Below, piece after piece: positions 34,662 to 43,969 of a DNA stretch of 64,000 nt (position 1 is its first letter; the number at the start of each line of letters is the position of its first letter). Under the pieces are notes generated by a model, which ran no database searches, was not told the origin of the DNA, and saw only the letters and a list, made by a program, of their open reading frames with translations. The stretch is taken from NCBI RefSeq assembly GCF_026008515.1, contig NZ_BQYM01000009.1, positions 148,212-212,211 on the forward strand, written 5' to 3'. A program made the translations under genes and the position numbers. This DNA is from Hoyosella levis. Lineage in GTDB: Bacteria; Actinomycetota; Actinomycetes; Mycobacteriales; Mycobacteriaceae.

Positions 34662-35537
34662 ATGACGCCCCCTACTAGCCCGCCAGACACGCAGGCCGTC
34701 GCGTTCGACTCCTCGGGCATCGGCGAATGGACCGATCCCGAGGTCTTCGACGTCACCGCGGAGCGCATCGCCGCCTACGCCGCCGCCACCAACGACCCCA
34801 TCGCCCGGCACCGCGACGGCACGATCGCGCCACCAGTGTTCGCCGTGGTGCCGGTCTTCTTCTCGATGGCGCCCGCAGCCCTCTCGGTCGCGCCACCGGA
34901 GCTGCTGATGAAGCTCGTCCACGGGGAGCAGGACTTCCGCTTCCACCGGCCCATCCGCGCCGGGGACCAGCTGACCGTGCGATCGCGGCCGATCGGTTTC
35001 ACCGGTCGGGCCAACGGCTCCACGGTGGTCGTCTACGGCGAGACCCGGGACCGCGACGGCGAGCTCGTCAACGAGCAATGGATGACCGCGTTCTTCCGCA
35101 ACGTAGATGCAGGCGAATCGCACGGCGAGCAAGCCCCGGAGCACCGGTTCGATGACACGCTGCGCGAGCAAGCACCCATGGCGACCGTCGAGCAGCACAT
35201 CGACGAGGACCAGACCTACCGCTACTCGCCGGCCTCGGGCGATCCCATGCCCATTCACCTCGATGACGAGATCGCCCGCATGGCCGGGCTGCCCGGGATC
35301 ATCAACCACGGGCTCTGCACCATGGCCTTCGCATCGTGGGCCGTGCTCACCGGGATCGCCGACGACCAGACCGAGCGGCTCCAGCGCCTCGCGGTCCGCT
35401 TCGCCAAGCCCGTCCTGCCCGGCCAGGACATCACCACCCGCATCTGGTCGAGCCAGCAGCGAGCAAGCACCTATCACTTCGAGACCAGCGTGGCCGATAC
35501 CCCCGTCCTCACCGACGGACTGATCGAGCTCCGCTAG
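34662..35537 (+). CDS. Double hot-dog MaoC-like enoyl hydratase
   Basis: A 291-residue protein with an N-terminal MaoC_dehydrat_N-like half (about 20-150) and a C-terminal MaoC domain. The hydratase-2 motif reads YSPASGDPMPIHLDD (Asp194, His199): the catalytic Asp and His are kept, but the usual Asn is Met. It would hydrate trans-2-enoyl-CoA to (R)-3-hydroxyacyl-CoA or the reverse. Operon position between SRPBCC and SDR fits a hydration-then-oxidation sequence. Confidence 0.9.
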   Translation: MTPPTSPPDTQAVAFDSSGIGEWTDPEVFDVTAERIAAYAAATNDPIARHRDGTIAPPVFAVVPVFFSMAPAALSVAPPELLMKLVHGEQDFRFHRPIRAGDQLTVRSRPIGFTGRANGSTVVVYGETRDRDGELVNEQWMTAFFRNVDAGESHGEQAPEHRFDDTLREQAPMATVEQHIDEDQTYRYSPASGDPMPIHLDDEIARMAGLPGIINHGLCTMAFASWAVLTGIADDQTERLQRLAVRFAKPVLPGQDITTRIWSSQQRASTYHFETSVADTPVLTDGLIELR

Positions 35538-35576
35538 CCCAAGAGATCCGCTAGCCCAACCAAGGAGCCACCCACG

Positions 35577-36446
35577 ATGACCACACTCGACGGAAAGGTC
35601 GCCATCGTCACCGGTGCCGGCCGCGGCATCGGCCGCGAGCACGCCCTGTTGCTCGCGGCCGAGGGAGCCAGCGTCGTCGTCAATGACCTCGGCGGCGCCA
35701 ACGATGGCACCGGCACCGACGCGGGCCCCGCCCAGCAAGTCGTCGACGAGATCACGGCCGCCGGCGGCACCGCGGCAGCCAACACGGACAACGTCGCCAC
35801 CTGGGACGGGGCCGAGCGCCTAGTGCAGCAGGCCATCGACACGTTCGGCGATCTCCACATCCTCGTCAACAATGCCGGCATCCTCCGCGACGCGTTCCTC
35901 GCCGGAATGACCGAGGAGCAGTGGGATGCCGTCATGGCAGTCCACCTCAAGGGCCACGCCGCGCCCACCCGCCACGCGGCCGCCTACTGGAAGGCGCGCA
36001 CCAAGGCCGGGGAGAACGTCAACGCGGCAGTGATCAACACCTCCTCCGCGTCGGGGACGTTCATGCCGAACGCGGGGCAGAGCAACTATGGCGCGGCCAA
36101 GGCCGGCATCGCCGCGTTCACCCTCGTCGCCGCGGACGAGCTCGAGCGCTACGGCGTGCGCGTCAACGCCATCGCCCCCATCGCCCGCACCCGCCTCACC
36201 CTCGCCACACCCGGCATGGGCGCGCTCTTCGCCGAGGAGGTCCCGGAGGGGGAGTTCGACCCCTTCAGCCCCGCCAATATCGCGCCTCTCGTCGTCCGGC
36301 TCGCCGACCCCGAGTGCAAGCTCACCGGCAAGGTCTTCGCCGTGCAGGGCGGCGCCATCACCGAGCTGCACGGCTGGACCGGCGGCACCACCATCGAGTC
36401 CGACGGCCCCTGGACGCTCCGCGATCTCGCGGATCGCCTCGGATGA
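35577..36446 (+). CDS. SDR 3-hydroxyacyl-CoA dehydrogenase-like (17-beta-HSD4 type)
   Basis: A 289-residue SDR with TGAGRGIG at 12-19, NNAGI near 98-102, catalytic Ser156/157 and Tyr171/Lys175. The insert VVVNDLGGANDGTG resembles the dehydrogenase domain of peroxisomal multifunctional protein 2 (17-beta-HSD4), which oxidises (R)-3-hydroxyacyl-CoA. It follows the MaoC gene with AAGGAG upstream. Its stop overlaps the next gene's first possible ATG. Together MaoC and SDR supply two steps of a beta-oxidation-type cycle. Confidence 0.92.
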   Translation: MTTLDGKVAIVTGAGRGIGREHALLLAAEGASVVVNDLGGANDGTGTDAGPAQQVVDEITAAGGTAAANTDNVATWDGAERLVQQAIDTFGDLHILVNNAGILRDAFLAGMTEEQWDAVMAVHLKGHAAPTRHAAAYWKARTKAGENVNAAVINTSSASGTFMPNAGQSNYGAAKAGIAAFTLVAADELERYGVRVNAIAPIARTRLTLATPGMGALFAEEVPEGEFDPFSPANIAPLVVRLADPECKLTGKVFAVQGGAITELHGWTGGTTIESDGPWTLRDLADRLG

Positions 36447-36457
36447 AAGGCACCGCC

Positions 36458-38713
36458 ATGGCATCCGCCAGCACAGAAGCATCCGCTACGGCTCTTCGAG
36501 CCATCGAGCATGGGGTCGGCATCCTTGATGAGCATCGCGCGCTCGCTGACTCCGTCCGCGCCTTCACCGAGCGCTACATCCGGCCGGAGGACGTCCGCGC
36601 CGAGGTCGACGCCACCGACGAGGAGCGCACCCCGCCGTTCTGGTCCGAGCTCGCCGCCCAGGAGCTGCTGGGGCTCGCCATCCCGGAGGAGCATGGCGGT
36701 AGCGGCGACGGGATCCTCACCCTGGCCGTGGCGCTCGAGGCCCTCGGCCGCCGCATCGCTCCCGGGCCGTTCGTGCCCACCGTGCTCGCGAGCGCGATGA
36801 TCAGCGCCTCGGACTCGAAGGCGCGCGTGGAGCTCCTGCCCACGCTCGCTGGCGGGGAGACCGTCGCCGCTGTCGCCCTGCGCGGCACGTTCACCGCCAC
36901 CCGCGATAGCGACGGGCTGATCCTCGACGGGCACGCTGATGCGGTGATCTCCGCCGAGCACGCCGACATCATCGTCGTGCCTGCGACCGTGGGCGATGTG
37001 GAGACCCTCTGGCTCGCGGTCGACGCCGCTGGCCTGAGCGCCACTGCCCAGGACAGCATCGACCTGCTGCGCGGCTCGGCGCGCATCGAGGCCAGCGGCG
37101 CGCGGATCAGTGCCGATCGCATCCTCGACGGGCTCGGCCACGATCGCGGGCACGCCATTGCCACCACCATCCTCGGGGCAGAGGCGCTCGGCATCATGTC
37201 CTGGTGCGTCACGACCGCGGCGGAGTATGCGCGCGTCCGCGAGCAGTTCGGGCGGCCCATCGGCCAGTTCCAGGGAGTCAAGCATCTCTGCGCCCGCATG
37301 GGCGTGGCTCTCGAGAAAGCCCGCGCCGTCATCTGGGATGCCGCCACCGCGCTCGACAACAACGACGACACCGCGTCCCTCGCTGCCTCCATCGCCGCGA
37401 CGATCGTGCCCCGCGCCGCGGTCACCGTCGCCCAGGACTGCATCCAGGTGCACGGCGGCATCGGCTTCACCTGGGAGCATGACGCGCACATCTACTACCG
37501 GCGGGCGCTGGCTCTCCGCGGCGCGCTCGACCACCACGACGAGCATGCCCGCCGGGTCGCTGGCGCCGCGCTGGCCGGGACCACCCGTGGCTCCGCCATC
37601 GAGCTCCCGGACGAGGCGGCGGCGATCCGATCGCGCATCCGTGCCGCGCTCGAGCCGATCGCCCGGATCACCGATGAGGACGAGCAACTGATCGCGCTCG
37701 GCGACGGGGGATGGGTGCAGCCGCACCTGCCGGAGCCGTATGGCCGCGCCGCGGCGCCGCTCGAGCAGATCGTCATTGCCCAGGAGATCGATGCCGCCGG
37801 GATCGCCATGCCCCAGCTGCTCATGGGCGGGTGGGCGATCCAGGCGATCGTCGCGCACGGCAGCGAGCAGCAGAAGCGCGACCTCGCGGTCCCCACCCTG
37901 CGCGGCGACCTGGTGTGGTGCCAGCTGTTCTCCGAGCCGGGCGCGGGATCCGACCTCGCCTCGCTCAGCACCAAGGCCGTGCGCGCCGAAGGCGGATGGA
38001 GGGTGACTGGCCAGAAGATCTGGACCACGGTGGCGCAGTTCGCGGACTGGGCCATGCTGATCGCCCGCACCGATCCCGACCGGCCCAAGCACCAGGGCAT
38101 CACCTACTTCGTGCTCGACATGTCTACGCCCGGGATCACCGTCCGGCCGCTGCGCGAGATGACCGGATCAGCCCTGTTCAACCAGGTCTTCCTTGATGAT
38201 GTGTTCATCCCGGACGAGCACGTCGTGGGCGAGATCAACGATGGTTGGCACGTTGCCCGCACCACCCTCGCCGGGGAGCGGGTAGCGCTGAGCCAGAAGA
38301 TGGAGGCCTACGCCACCGACCGTGACCTGCTGGGGTTCGCGCGCGGCCGCGACCTCTCGCCCACCTCCTTGGTGCGCCTCGGCGAGCTGCTTGCCGAGAG
38401 CCAGGCCGTCGACCTCATCGGTGCGCGCGTCGTTCTCAAGCAGCTCGCTGGCGTCGACGTGAGCACTACCTCGTCGGTGGGCAAGCTGCTTGCCATGTCG
38501 CTCGGCCAGGCGATCTCCGAGTTCGTCGTCGAGGAGCTAGGCGCCGCGGGAACCGCGGCCGTGCCCGGCCAGCCCAGCGACAAGGCCATCGAGCAGCTGA
38601 TCGCCGGGCGCGCCACCACCATCTACGGTGGCACGACCGAGGTACAGCTCAACGTCATCGGCGAGCGGATGCTGGGCCTGCCCCGGGATGCCGAGCCCGT
38701 GGCCGCACGGTGA
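36458..38713 (+). CDS. Fused double acyl-CoA dehydrogenase (FadE-like)
   Basis: About 751 residues comprising two complete acyl-CoA dehydrogenase domains in tandem (about 20-370 and 390-745). The first ends with HGGIGFTWEHDAH, the FadE-type catalytic glutamate region; the second with IYGGTTEVQLNVIGERMLG. Flavin-binding segments such as FSEPGAGSDLASL and VTGQKIWTT occur in the second domain. Fusions of this kind are known in mycobacteria, where many dehydrogenases are alpha2beta2 heterotetramers, so this is likely the fused form. ATG 36458 is chosen (AAAGG upstream); ATG 36443 overlaps the SDR stop and is possible. Confidence 0.92.
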   Translation: MASASTEASATALRAIEHGVGILDEHRALADSVRAFTERYIRPEDVRAEVDATDEERTPPFWSELAAQELLGLAIPEEHGGSGDGILTLAVALEALGRRIAPGPFVPTVLASAMISASDSKARVELLPTLAGGETVAAVALRGTFTATRDSDGLILDGHADAVISAEHADIIVVPATVGDVETLWLAVDAAGLSATAQDSIDLLRGSARIEASGARISADRILDGLGHDRGHAIATTILGAEALGIMSWCVTTAAEYARVREQFGRPIGQFQGVKHLCARMGVALEKARAVIWDAATALDNNDDTASLAASIAATIVPRAAVTVAQDCIQVHGGIGFTWEHDAHIYYRRALALRGALDHHDEHARRVAGAALAGTTRGSAIELPDEAAAIRSRIRAALEPIARITDEDEQLIALGDGGWVQPHLPEPYGRAAAPLEQIVIAQEIDAAGIAMPQLLMGGWAIQAIVAHGSEQQKRDLAVPTLRGDLVWCQLFSEPGAGSDLASLSTKAVRAEGGWRVTGQKIWTTVAQFADWAMLIARTDPDRPKHQGITYFVLDMSTPGITVRPLREMTGSALFNQVFLDDVFIPDEHVVGEINDGWHVARTTLAGERVALSQKMEAYATDRDLLGFARGRDLSPTSLVRLGELLAESQAVDLIGARVVLKQLAGVDVSTTSSVGKLLAMSLGQAISEFVVEELGAAGTAAVPGQPSDKAIEQLIAGRATTIYGGTTEVQLNVIGERMLGLPRDAEPVAAR

Positions 38714-39591
38714 GCGGGGGCCTGCCAGGGCCGGGCCGCGCGATCGTCCAGGGGTCGGGGAAGGATCTCGTCATCCTGGTGCATGGGTTCTCCGATAGCG
38801 CCGACTCGTGGCATCGCGTGCAGCCACTCCTCGCGCGCGAGCGCACCGTGGTGGCGATCGACCTGCCCGGCTTCGGGCGGTCCGCCGAGGCGTGGCCGCT
38901 GCCCCTGCTTGATGCCTACCGCGACCTGATTCTCGCGGTGGCCCGCGAGCACGGCCGCGGCGGGACCACCACGATCGTCGGCAACTCCCTCGGCGGAGTC
39001 GCCGCTGCCCATGCCGCCGCTCACGCCCCGGACCTGATCGACCGCATCGTCCTCGCCGATGTGCCCGGCCTCGCGCCGGCGCCGCTGCTGTGGGCGCGCG
39101 CCTCCTCGGCCCGTGCCGAGGCGATCCTGCGCGCGCTCACGGGCAGGCTCCCGGCCCCCGCTGCGGTCACCGTGTTCGAGTTGCTGTTCAGTGCCGCGGC
39201 ACGGCACCGCAAGCGCCTCGATGCCGCAGCACGCCGTGCCGTGCGCGCGAACTACCCCCAACCGGCCACTGTGGTGGCACTGCTGCCCAAGGCCCGGGAT
39301 GTACTGCGCGCCATCGACGAGCTGGACCTGCCCGGCCTGATCGCGAACCTGCCGATGCCCGTGCATCTCGTCTGGGGCGAGCATGACTGGCTGACGCCCC
39401 CGCGCACCGGGCGCCGCTTGCTTGCCCACCCCCACGTGACCGGTGCTGTCCTGCCCGGCTGTGGGCACTGCCCGCAGCACGACCGGCCCCGCGCCTTCGC
39501 CGCTCTGCTCGAGGAGGTGCTGGGCACCCCGCCCGGCACCCACGACACCCGCAGCGCGGACGGATCCGAGAGAAACGAGATCGCCCAGTGA
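38710..39591 (+). CDS. Alpha/beta hydrolase
   Basis: A 293-residue alpha/beta-fold hydrolase with oxyanion region LVHGFSDSADSW, nucleophile elbow GNSLGG (Ser93), acidic residue in VWGEHDW and catalytic His in GCGHCPQHDRP. It overlaps the dehydrogenase stop (GTGA), so it is translationally coupled. A lipid esterase, thioesterase or acyltransferase role is equally possible. The 3' end lies in a short tandem repeat shared with the ligase start. Confidence 0.9.
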   Translation: MSGGLPGPGRAIVQGSGKDLVILVHGFSDSADSWHRVQPLLARERTVVAIDLPGFGRSAEAWPLPLLDAYRDLILAVAREHGRGGTTTIVGNSLGGVAAAHAAAHAPDLIDRIVLADVPGLAPAPLLWARASSARAEAILRALTGRLPAPAAVTVFELLFSAAARHRKRLDAAARRAVRANYPQPATVVALLPKARDVLRAIDELDLPGLIANLPMPVHLVWGEHDWLTPPRTGRRLLAHPHVTGAVLPGCGHCPQHDRPRAFAALLEEVLGTPPGTHDTRSADGSERNEIAQ

Positions 39592-39626
39592 AGAAGAGTG
39601 CCCAGTGAAGGAATGTGCCCAGTGAA
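39583..39626 (+). repeat. 17-bp tandem repeat across the hydrolase stop/ligase start
   Basis: GCCCAGTGAAGAAGAGT is followed by GCCCAGTGAAGGAATGT and then GCCCAGTGAAC: about 2.6 units with period 17. The repeat duplicates the stop-codon context and creates several alternative GTG/ATG starts for the ligase. Confidence 0.8.
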
Positions 39627-41295
39627 CCCGTTGCGCAGCGTGCCCCGCGCCGCTGGCCTCGCCCGCAGTGCCCGCGCCATGATCGTGTCCGGCATCGTGC
39701 CGCTCACCCGGCCCGACCTCGGGCTGCGGTCCCTCTCTGCCCTCCGCCGCGAGGGGCCGTTCGTCGGGGCCATCCAGGTGCCGCTCGGGCGCGCGCCGCA
39801 CAGCATTGCACTCATCGATGACGACGGTCCCATCACGTACTGGGAGCTCGACCAGCGCGCGACCGCGCTGGCGAGAGCATGGGGCTCCTGCGGGCTCGGC
39901 ACCGGATCCGTGGTGGCGACGCTATGCCGCGACCACCGATACCTCGTGATCACCATGCTGGCCGTCGGCAAGCTCGGTGCCCGCCTCGTGCTGCTCAACA
40001 CCGGCTTCTCCGGCCCGCAGCTGCGCGCCATCGCGGAGCGGGAGAACGTCGACGCACTGGTCCATGACAGCGAGTTCGACGAGGTCGCGACGCATGCGCC
40101 CGCCTCGGTGACCACCTATCTCGGCTGGCATGATCCGGATGCGCCCGCGCGCCGCATGTGCCCCGCGATCAGTGATCTCATGCTGTTCCCGCCCACGCTG
40201 CCCTTGCCCCGTCCCCGGGCAGCGCGCGGGTTCATCCTGCTGACCAGCGGAACCACCGGTGTCCCCAAGGGAGCGCCACGCGAACGAACCTCGATCCTCT
40301 CGACCGCCCAGTTCCTCGACCGCATTCCCCTGCGCGCCGGCGGGGTCACCGTCATCGCCACGCCGGCCTTCCACGGCACGGGCCTCTCGCAGCTGCTGAT
40401 CGCGCTCGCGCTCGGGAGCACCGTCGTTCTCGCGCGCCGGTTCGATCCCGCGACCGCGCTCGCAGCGATCGAGCAACACCGCGCCGATTCGCTGATCGTC
40501 GTGCCCACCATGCTCCACCGCATGCTCGAGGCCGATGCCGCCGCCAAGGCGCAGCGCGACACCTCGTCGCTCCGGGTGATCCTCACGGCGGGCTCCGCGC
40601 TCGCGCCCGAGCTGCAGCGCCGCGCCACCGCACGCTTCGGCGATGTGGTGCACAACCTCTACGGATCCACCGAGGTCGCGGTCGCCTCGGTCGCGACTCC
40701 CGATGAGCTGCGGCGAGCGCCCGGAACGGTGGGACGCCCGCCAGCGGGATGCCAGGTGATACTCGTGGATGACGACGGAAACGAGGTCACTGGGGCGCAC
40801 CGGCGGGGGCGGGTCTTCGTGGGCAGCGGGCTCTCGTTCGAGGGCTACACCGACGGGCGTTCCCGCGAGACCTACCGCGGCCTGCTCGATACGGGCGACA
40901 TCGGTCACTGGGACTGGTCGGGCCTGCTCTACATCGATGGCCGTGCCGACGACATGATCGTCTCTGGTGGCGAGAACATCCACCCCGTCGCGGTGGAGAA
41001 CAGCCTGCTCGAGCATCCCGGCGTCAGCGATGCCGCGGTGATCGGGGTGCCCGATGCGGACTTCGGACAGCGGCTGCGGGCCTACGTGGTGCCCGGGACC
41101 GGGAGCGGGGGAGCCGCCGGTACCTTCGAGGACTCCGTTCGCGAACACATCCGGTTCCAGCTCGGCAGGCTCGCGGTGCCCCGCGACGTGATCGTTGTCG
41201 AGAGCCTGCCACGCAATGCCACCGGCAAGCTGCTGCGGAGTGTGCTGCAGGATACAGAGACGGTCATCACAATGGAGGACGGTGCGCGTCACTGA
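39622..41295 (+). CDS. Fatty acyl-CoA/AMP ligase (FadD-like)
   Basis: About 557 residues of the ANL adenylating superfamily. The P-loop-like motif TSGTTGVPKG is at about 208-217. NLYGSTEVA, LDTGDIG, the hinge GRADDMIVSGGENI and the C-terminal lysine motif RNATGKLLR are all intact. It activates a fatty acid as acyl-AMP and then probably acyl-CoA. No fatty-acyl-AMP-ligase-specific insertion is obvious. The start is uncertain because of the tandem repeat: GTG 39622 has AAGGA upstream, and GTG 39598 and ATG 39613 are also in frame. Last gene of the thiolase operon before a 298-bp gap. Confidence 0.93.
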   Translation: MNPLRSVPRAAGLARSARAMIVSGIVPLTRPDLGLRSLSALRREGPFVGAIQVPLGRAPHSIALIDDDGPITYWELDQRATALARAWGSCGLGTGSVVATLCRDHRYLVITMLAVGKLGARLVLLNTGFSGPQLRAIAERENVDALVHDSEFDEVATHAPASVTTYLGWHDPDAPARRMCPAISDLMLFPPTLPLPRPRAARGFILLTSGTTGVPKGAPRERTSILSTAQFLDRIPLRAGGVTVIATPAFHGTGLSQLLIALALGSTVVLARRFDPATALAAIEQHRADSLIVVPTMLHRMLEADAAAKAQRDTSSLRVILTAGSALAPELQRRATARFGDVVHNLYGSTEVAVASVATPDELRRAPGTVGRPPAGCQVILVDDDGNEVTGAHRRGRVFVGSGLSFEGYTDGRSRETYRGLLDTGDIGHWDWSGLLYIDGRADDMIVSGGENIHPVAVENSLLEHPGVSDAAVIGVPDADFGQRLRAYVVPGTGSGGAAGTFEDSVREHIRFQLGRLAVPRDVIVVESLPRNATGKLLRSVLQDTETVITMEDGARH

Positions 41296-41593
41296 TAGAT
41301 TAATGGGTTGCGGCTGGTCGCTCCACGGCGTTCGGTTTCGTACGTGGAAGCATTCTTTCGACCGTTTCTGAGCTGGGCATTCCTGCTTGCCGATGGCGCG
41401 GGTGCCTGCGCGAGGTGCTGCTCGCTTCTCGCTGGATGGCTAGACCTGGGGCTTGCTCGAGGTTAATTGCCGGATAATCCGCTGACCCGGATTGCCGCGA
41501 TTGGCGCTTTTCCTGTTACGCGGTGGATAACTGCATTGTGTGCCGCAGGAATGGTGCCCCGCGCCATTTATTGAATCGCCCTACTATCGGCGC
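41296..41593. other. Spacer before the fourth acyltransferase, with its -10 box
   Basis: No gene seen. TACTAT at 41582-41587 ends 6 nt before the ATG at 41594, a leaderless promoter. The spacer is somewhat richer in A/T than the genes. No clear operator or terminator is evident. Confidence 0.55.
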
Positions 41594-42943
41594 ATGGCCA
41601 TACGACTCGCACCGCTCGACTGCGCCGCGTACCGGGTGGAAGCCGCCACCGGGCGCCGCGTGGCCAGCCAGGCGGTGTGGAAATACGATCGCCCGGTCGA
41701 TCACGACGCCCTGGCCCGCTTCCATCGCCACCTCGGGCTGGGCCCGCTCGCGCGCCGCATCGCTCCAGCCACCATCCCCGCCGCCGGGGACCACTGGATC
41801 AAGGAACCTGCAAGCCTGCCCATCGAGCACGCGCCGGGCCGGCTTGCCGACCACGCCGTCGAGGACTGGATCCGTGACCGCAGCCACGCCGCCGTCAGGG
41901 GCACCGGACCCACCTGGCGCATGGCCGTCGCCACCCTCGAGTCCGGTGGAGCCGTCGTGTCCGTCATCGCCTCGCACAGCATTGCCGACGGGCAGGCATT
42001 CACCTACGCGCTCCTCGCTGCTGCCTCGGGCGCAGCGCTGCCCGTGCCCGCCAGCACGGCAGCGCCAGCCCGCGCTTTCGCGACCCTCGCCGATGCGCGC
42101 ACCACCCTCGAAGCGGCTCCCGCGACCATTCGAGCCCTCGTCGCCCTCCCTCGCGCGCTCGCCAAGGGCACGCCAGCACACCGCCCGCGGCCGCGCAGCA
42201 CCGCCGCGGCGCCCGATGCCGAGAACGTCATCGCGCGGCTCACCACCACCAACGGGGAATTCCGCTTCCCCGGGGTATCGCTGCCCGTGACCAGTCGCGA
42301 CTGGAACACCCGCGCCACCGAGCTCGGCGGCACCTCCAATTCGCTCTTCATGGCCATCGCCGCGGACATCGCGGCCCGGCTCGGCCGCGTCGCTGACGAC
42401 GGCTCCGTGCTCCTCGCGATCCCCGTCAGCGAACGGACGGCAGGCGACCATCGCGCCAACGCCATCACCGGCGTCACCATCGCCCTCGATCCCGGCCGCG
42501 CCCGCAGTGGGCTCGGACCCGTGCGCGCGCTCACCAAGGCGCGGCTCACCGAGGCCCTGGGCACGCCCCACCCGCTCGCGCCACTCATCCCGGTCATCAC
42601 GGCGCTGCCCCGGCCCGCCGTCCGTGCTCTCGCCGGGACGATCCTGCATGGCGACTACCTCAGCGTCGGATGCTCCAACGTCGGCGCCGTGCCCGAGCAG
42701 CTCCTCGCCATCGATGGGGCGCCCGCCACGCACATGATGATGACTTTTGTGCTGCAGGGATACCGGCCCGACCAGATCCTCCGCACCGGCGGCCGCCTCA
42801 ACGTCGGGATGGTGGAGGCAGCCGGGGTCCACCGGCTCCGCGTCTACGGCTTCGACCCCCGCGTCCCGCTCGACGACGAAGGCCTCCGCGAGCTTGGCAG
42901 CGACGTCCTCCAGTCCTGGGGCCTCGCCGTGCAGCCCTGGTAG
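41594..42943 (+). CDS. PapA/WS-DGAT-type acyltransferase (fourth member)
   Basis: About 449 residues of the condensation-like acyltransferase superfamily, with catalytic HSIADG (128-133) in the canonical HxxxDG form. The C-terminal half, with MAIAADIAARLG, LAIPVSERTAGD and SVGCSNVGAVPEQLL, is closer to wax-ester/DGAT or Atf-like enzymes than to the three minus-strand paralogs. It has its own leaderless promoter (TACTAT). A frame extending upstream to 41540 is less likely. It precedes an ABC exporter by about 70 nt, suggesting that it makes or finishes the exported lipid. Confidence 0.87.
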   Translation: MAIRLAPLDCAAYRVEAATGRRVASQAVWKYDRPVDHDALARFHRHLGLGPLARRIAPATIPAAGDHWIKEPASLPIEHAPGRLADHAVEDWIRDRSHAAVRGTGPTWRMAVATLESGGAVVSVIASHSIADGQAFTYALLAAASGAALPVPASTAAPARAFATLADARTTLEAAPATIRALVALPRALAKGTPAHRPRPRSTAAAPDAENVIARLTTTNGEFRFPGVSLPVTSRDWNTRATELGGTSNSLFMAIAADIAARLGRVADDGSVLLAIPVSERTAGDHRANAITGVTIALDPGRARSGLGPVRALTKARLTEALGTPHPLAPLIPVITALPRPAVRALAGTILHGDYLSVGCSNVGAVPEQLLAIDGAPATHMMMTFVLQGYRPDQILRTGGRLNVGMVEAAGVHRLRVYGFDPRVPLDDEGLRELGSDVLQSWGLAVQPW

Positions 42944-43012
42944 ATCCCTCCCTGTTTCGTTCCCTCCTGCTTCACGACACGCGCTTCACGACACCGACGA
43001 GAGGCAAGCCCC

Positions 43013-43969
43013 ATGACAGAACCCACCCTCGCCATCGACGCACGGGGCCTCGCCAAGCAATACGGGGCGTTCGCCGCCGTCACCTCCGTCGATCTCGCCG
43101 TGCCCACCGGCACCGTCCACGCGGTGCTCGGGCCCAACGGTGCTGGGAAGACCACCACCGTGCGCATGCTCGCCACCCTTACCCGGCCGACCGGGGGATC
43201 CGCCCGCATCCTCGGCCACGACATCGTCCGTGACGCCACAGCCGTGCGCTCCCTCATCGGGCTCACTGGCCAGTACGCCAGCGTCGACAACGACCTCAGC
43301 GCCCGCGAGAACCTCACTATCTTCGCCCGGCTCCTTGGCTATAACCGTGCCCGTGCCCGCGCCCGCACCGACGCGCTGCTCGAGGAATTCAGCCTCACCG
43401 CCTCCGCCACCAAGCCCTTGAAGAACTTCTCCGGCGGAATGCGACGCCGACTCGACCTCGCTGCCAGCCTCATCGCCGAGCCGCCGTTGATCTTCCTCGA
43501 CGAGCCCACCACCGGCCTCGACCCACGCACCCGCGTCGATATGTGGAACACCGTGCGCTCGCTCGTGGCGCGCGGCTCCACGGTCCTGCTCACCACCCAG
43601 TACCTCGAGGAAGCCGACGCGCTCGCCGACCGCATCACCGTCATCGACCACGGCACCGTCGTCGCCGAGGGCAGCCCGGACGAGCTCAAGGACAGCATCG
43701 GCCACAGCGTCCTGCGCATCACCATCACCGACCCCTACGACACTCTCCGTGCCGCCCGCATCGTCGCCGCCACCACCGGCACCGAAGCCTCCGCCGCCAC
43801 GCCCGGAACCCTGACGGCGCCGCTCGCGAGCACCAGCGACGTGCCCGAGGTCCTTCTCGCCCTGCGCGCTGCCAGCATCGGCATCCGCGACCTCGCCATC
43901 GAGCGCCCCGACCTCAACGCTGTCTTCTTCGCGCTCACCGGGAACCCGCACAAGGAGGACGCCGCATGA
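43013..43969 (+). CDS. ABC transporter ATP-binding protein, DrrA-like
   Basis: A 318-residue ATPase with Walker A GPNGAGKTT (40-48), signature FSGGMRRRLDL, Walker B LIFLDEPTTGLDP and the H-loop region in which TTQYLEEAD carries Gln, as DrrA proteins do. The C-terminal extension of about 80 residues is typical of the daunorubicin-resistance type. GAGAGG precedes the ATG. It overlaps the permease gene (ATGA). It energises export of a lipid or drug-like molecule; the lipid context favours a lipid. Confidence 0.95.
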   Translation: MTEPTLAIDARGLAKQYGAFAAVTSVDLAVPTGTVHAVLGPNGAGKTTTVRMLATLTRPTGGSARILGHDIVRDATAVRSLIGLTGQYASVDNDLSARENLTIFARLLGYNRARARARTDALLEEFSLTASATKPLKNFSGGMRRRLDLAASLIAEPPLIFLDEPTTGLDPRTRVDMWNTVRSLVARGSTVLLTTQYLEEADALADRITVIDHGTVVAEGSPDELKDSIGHSVLRITITDPYDTLRAARIVAATTGTEASAATPGTLTAPLASTSDVPEVLLALRAASIGIRDLAIERPDLNAVFFALTGNPHKEDAA

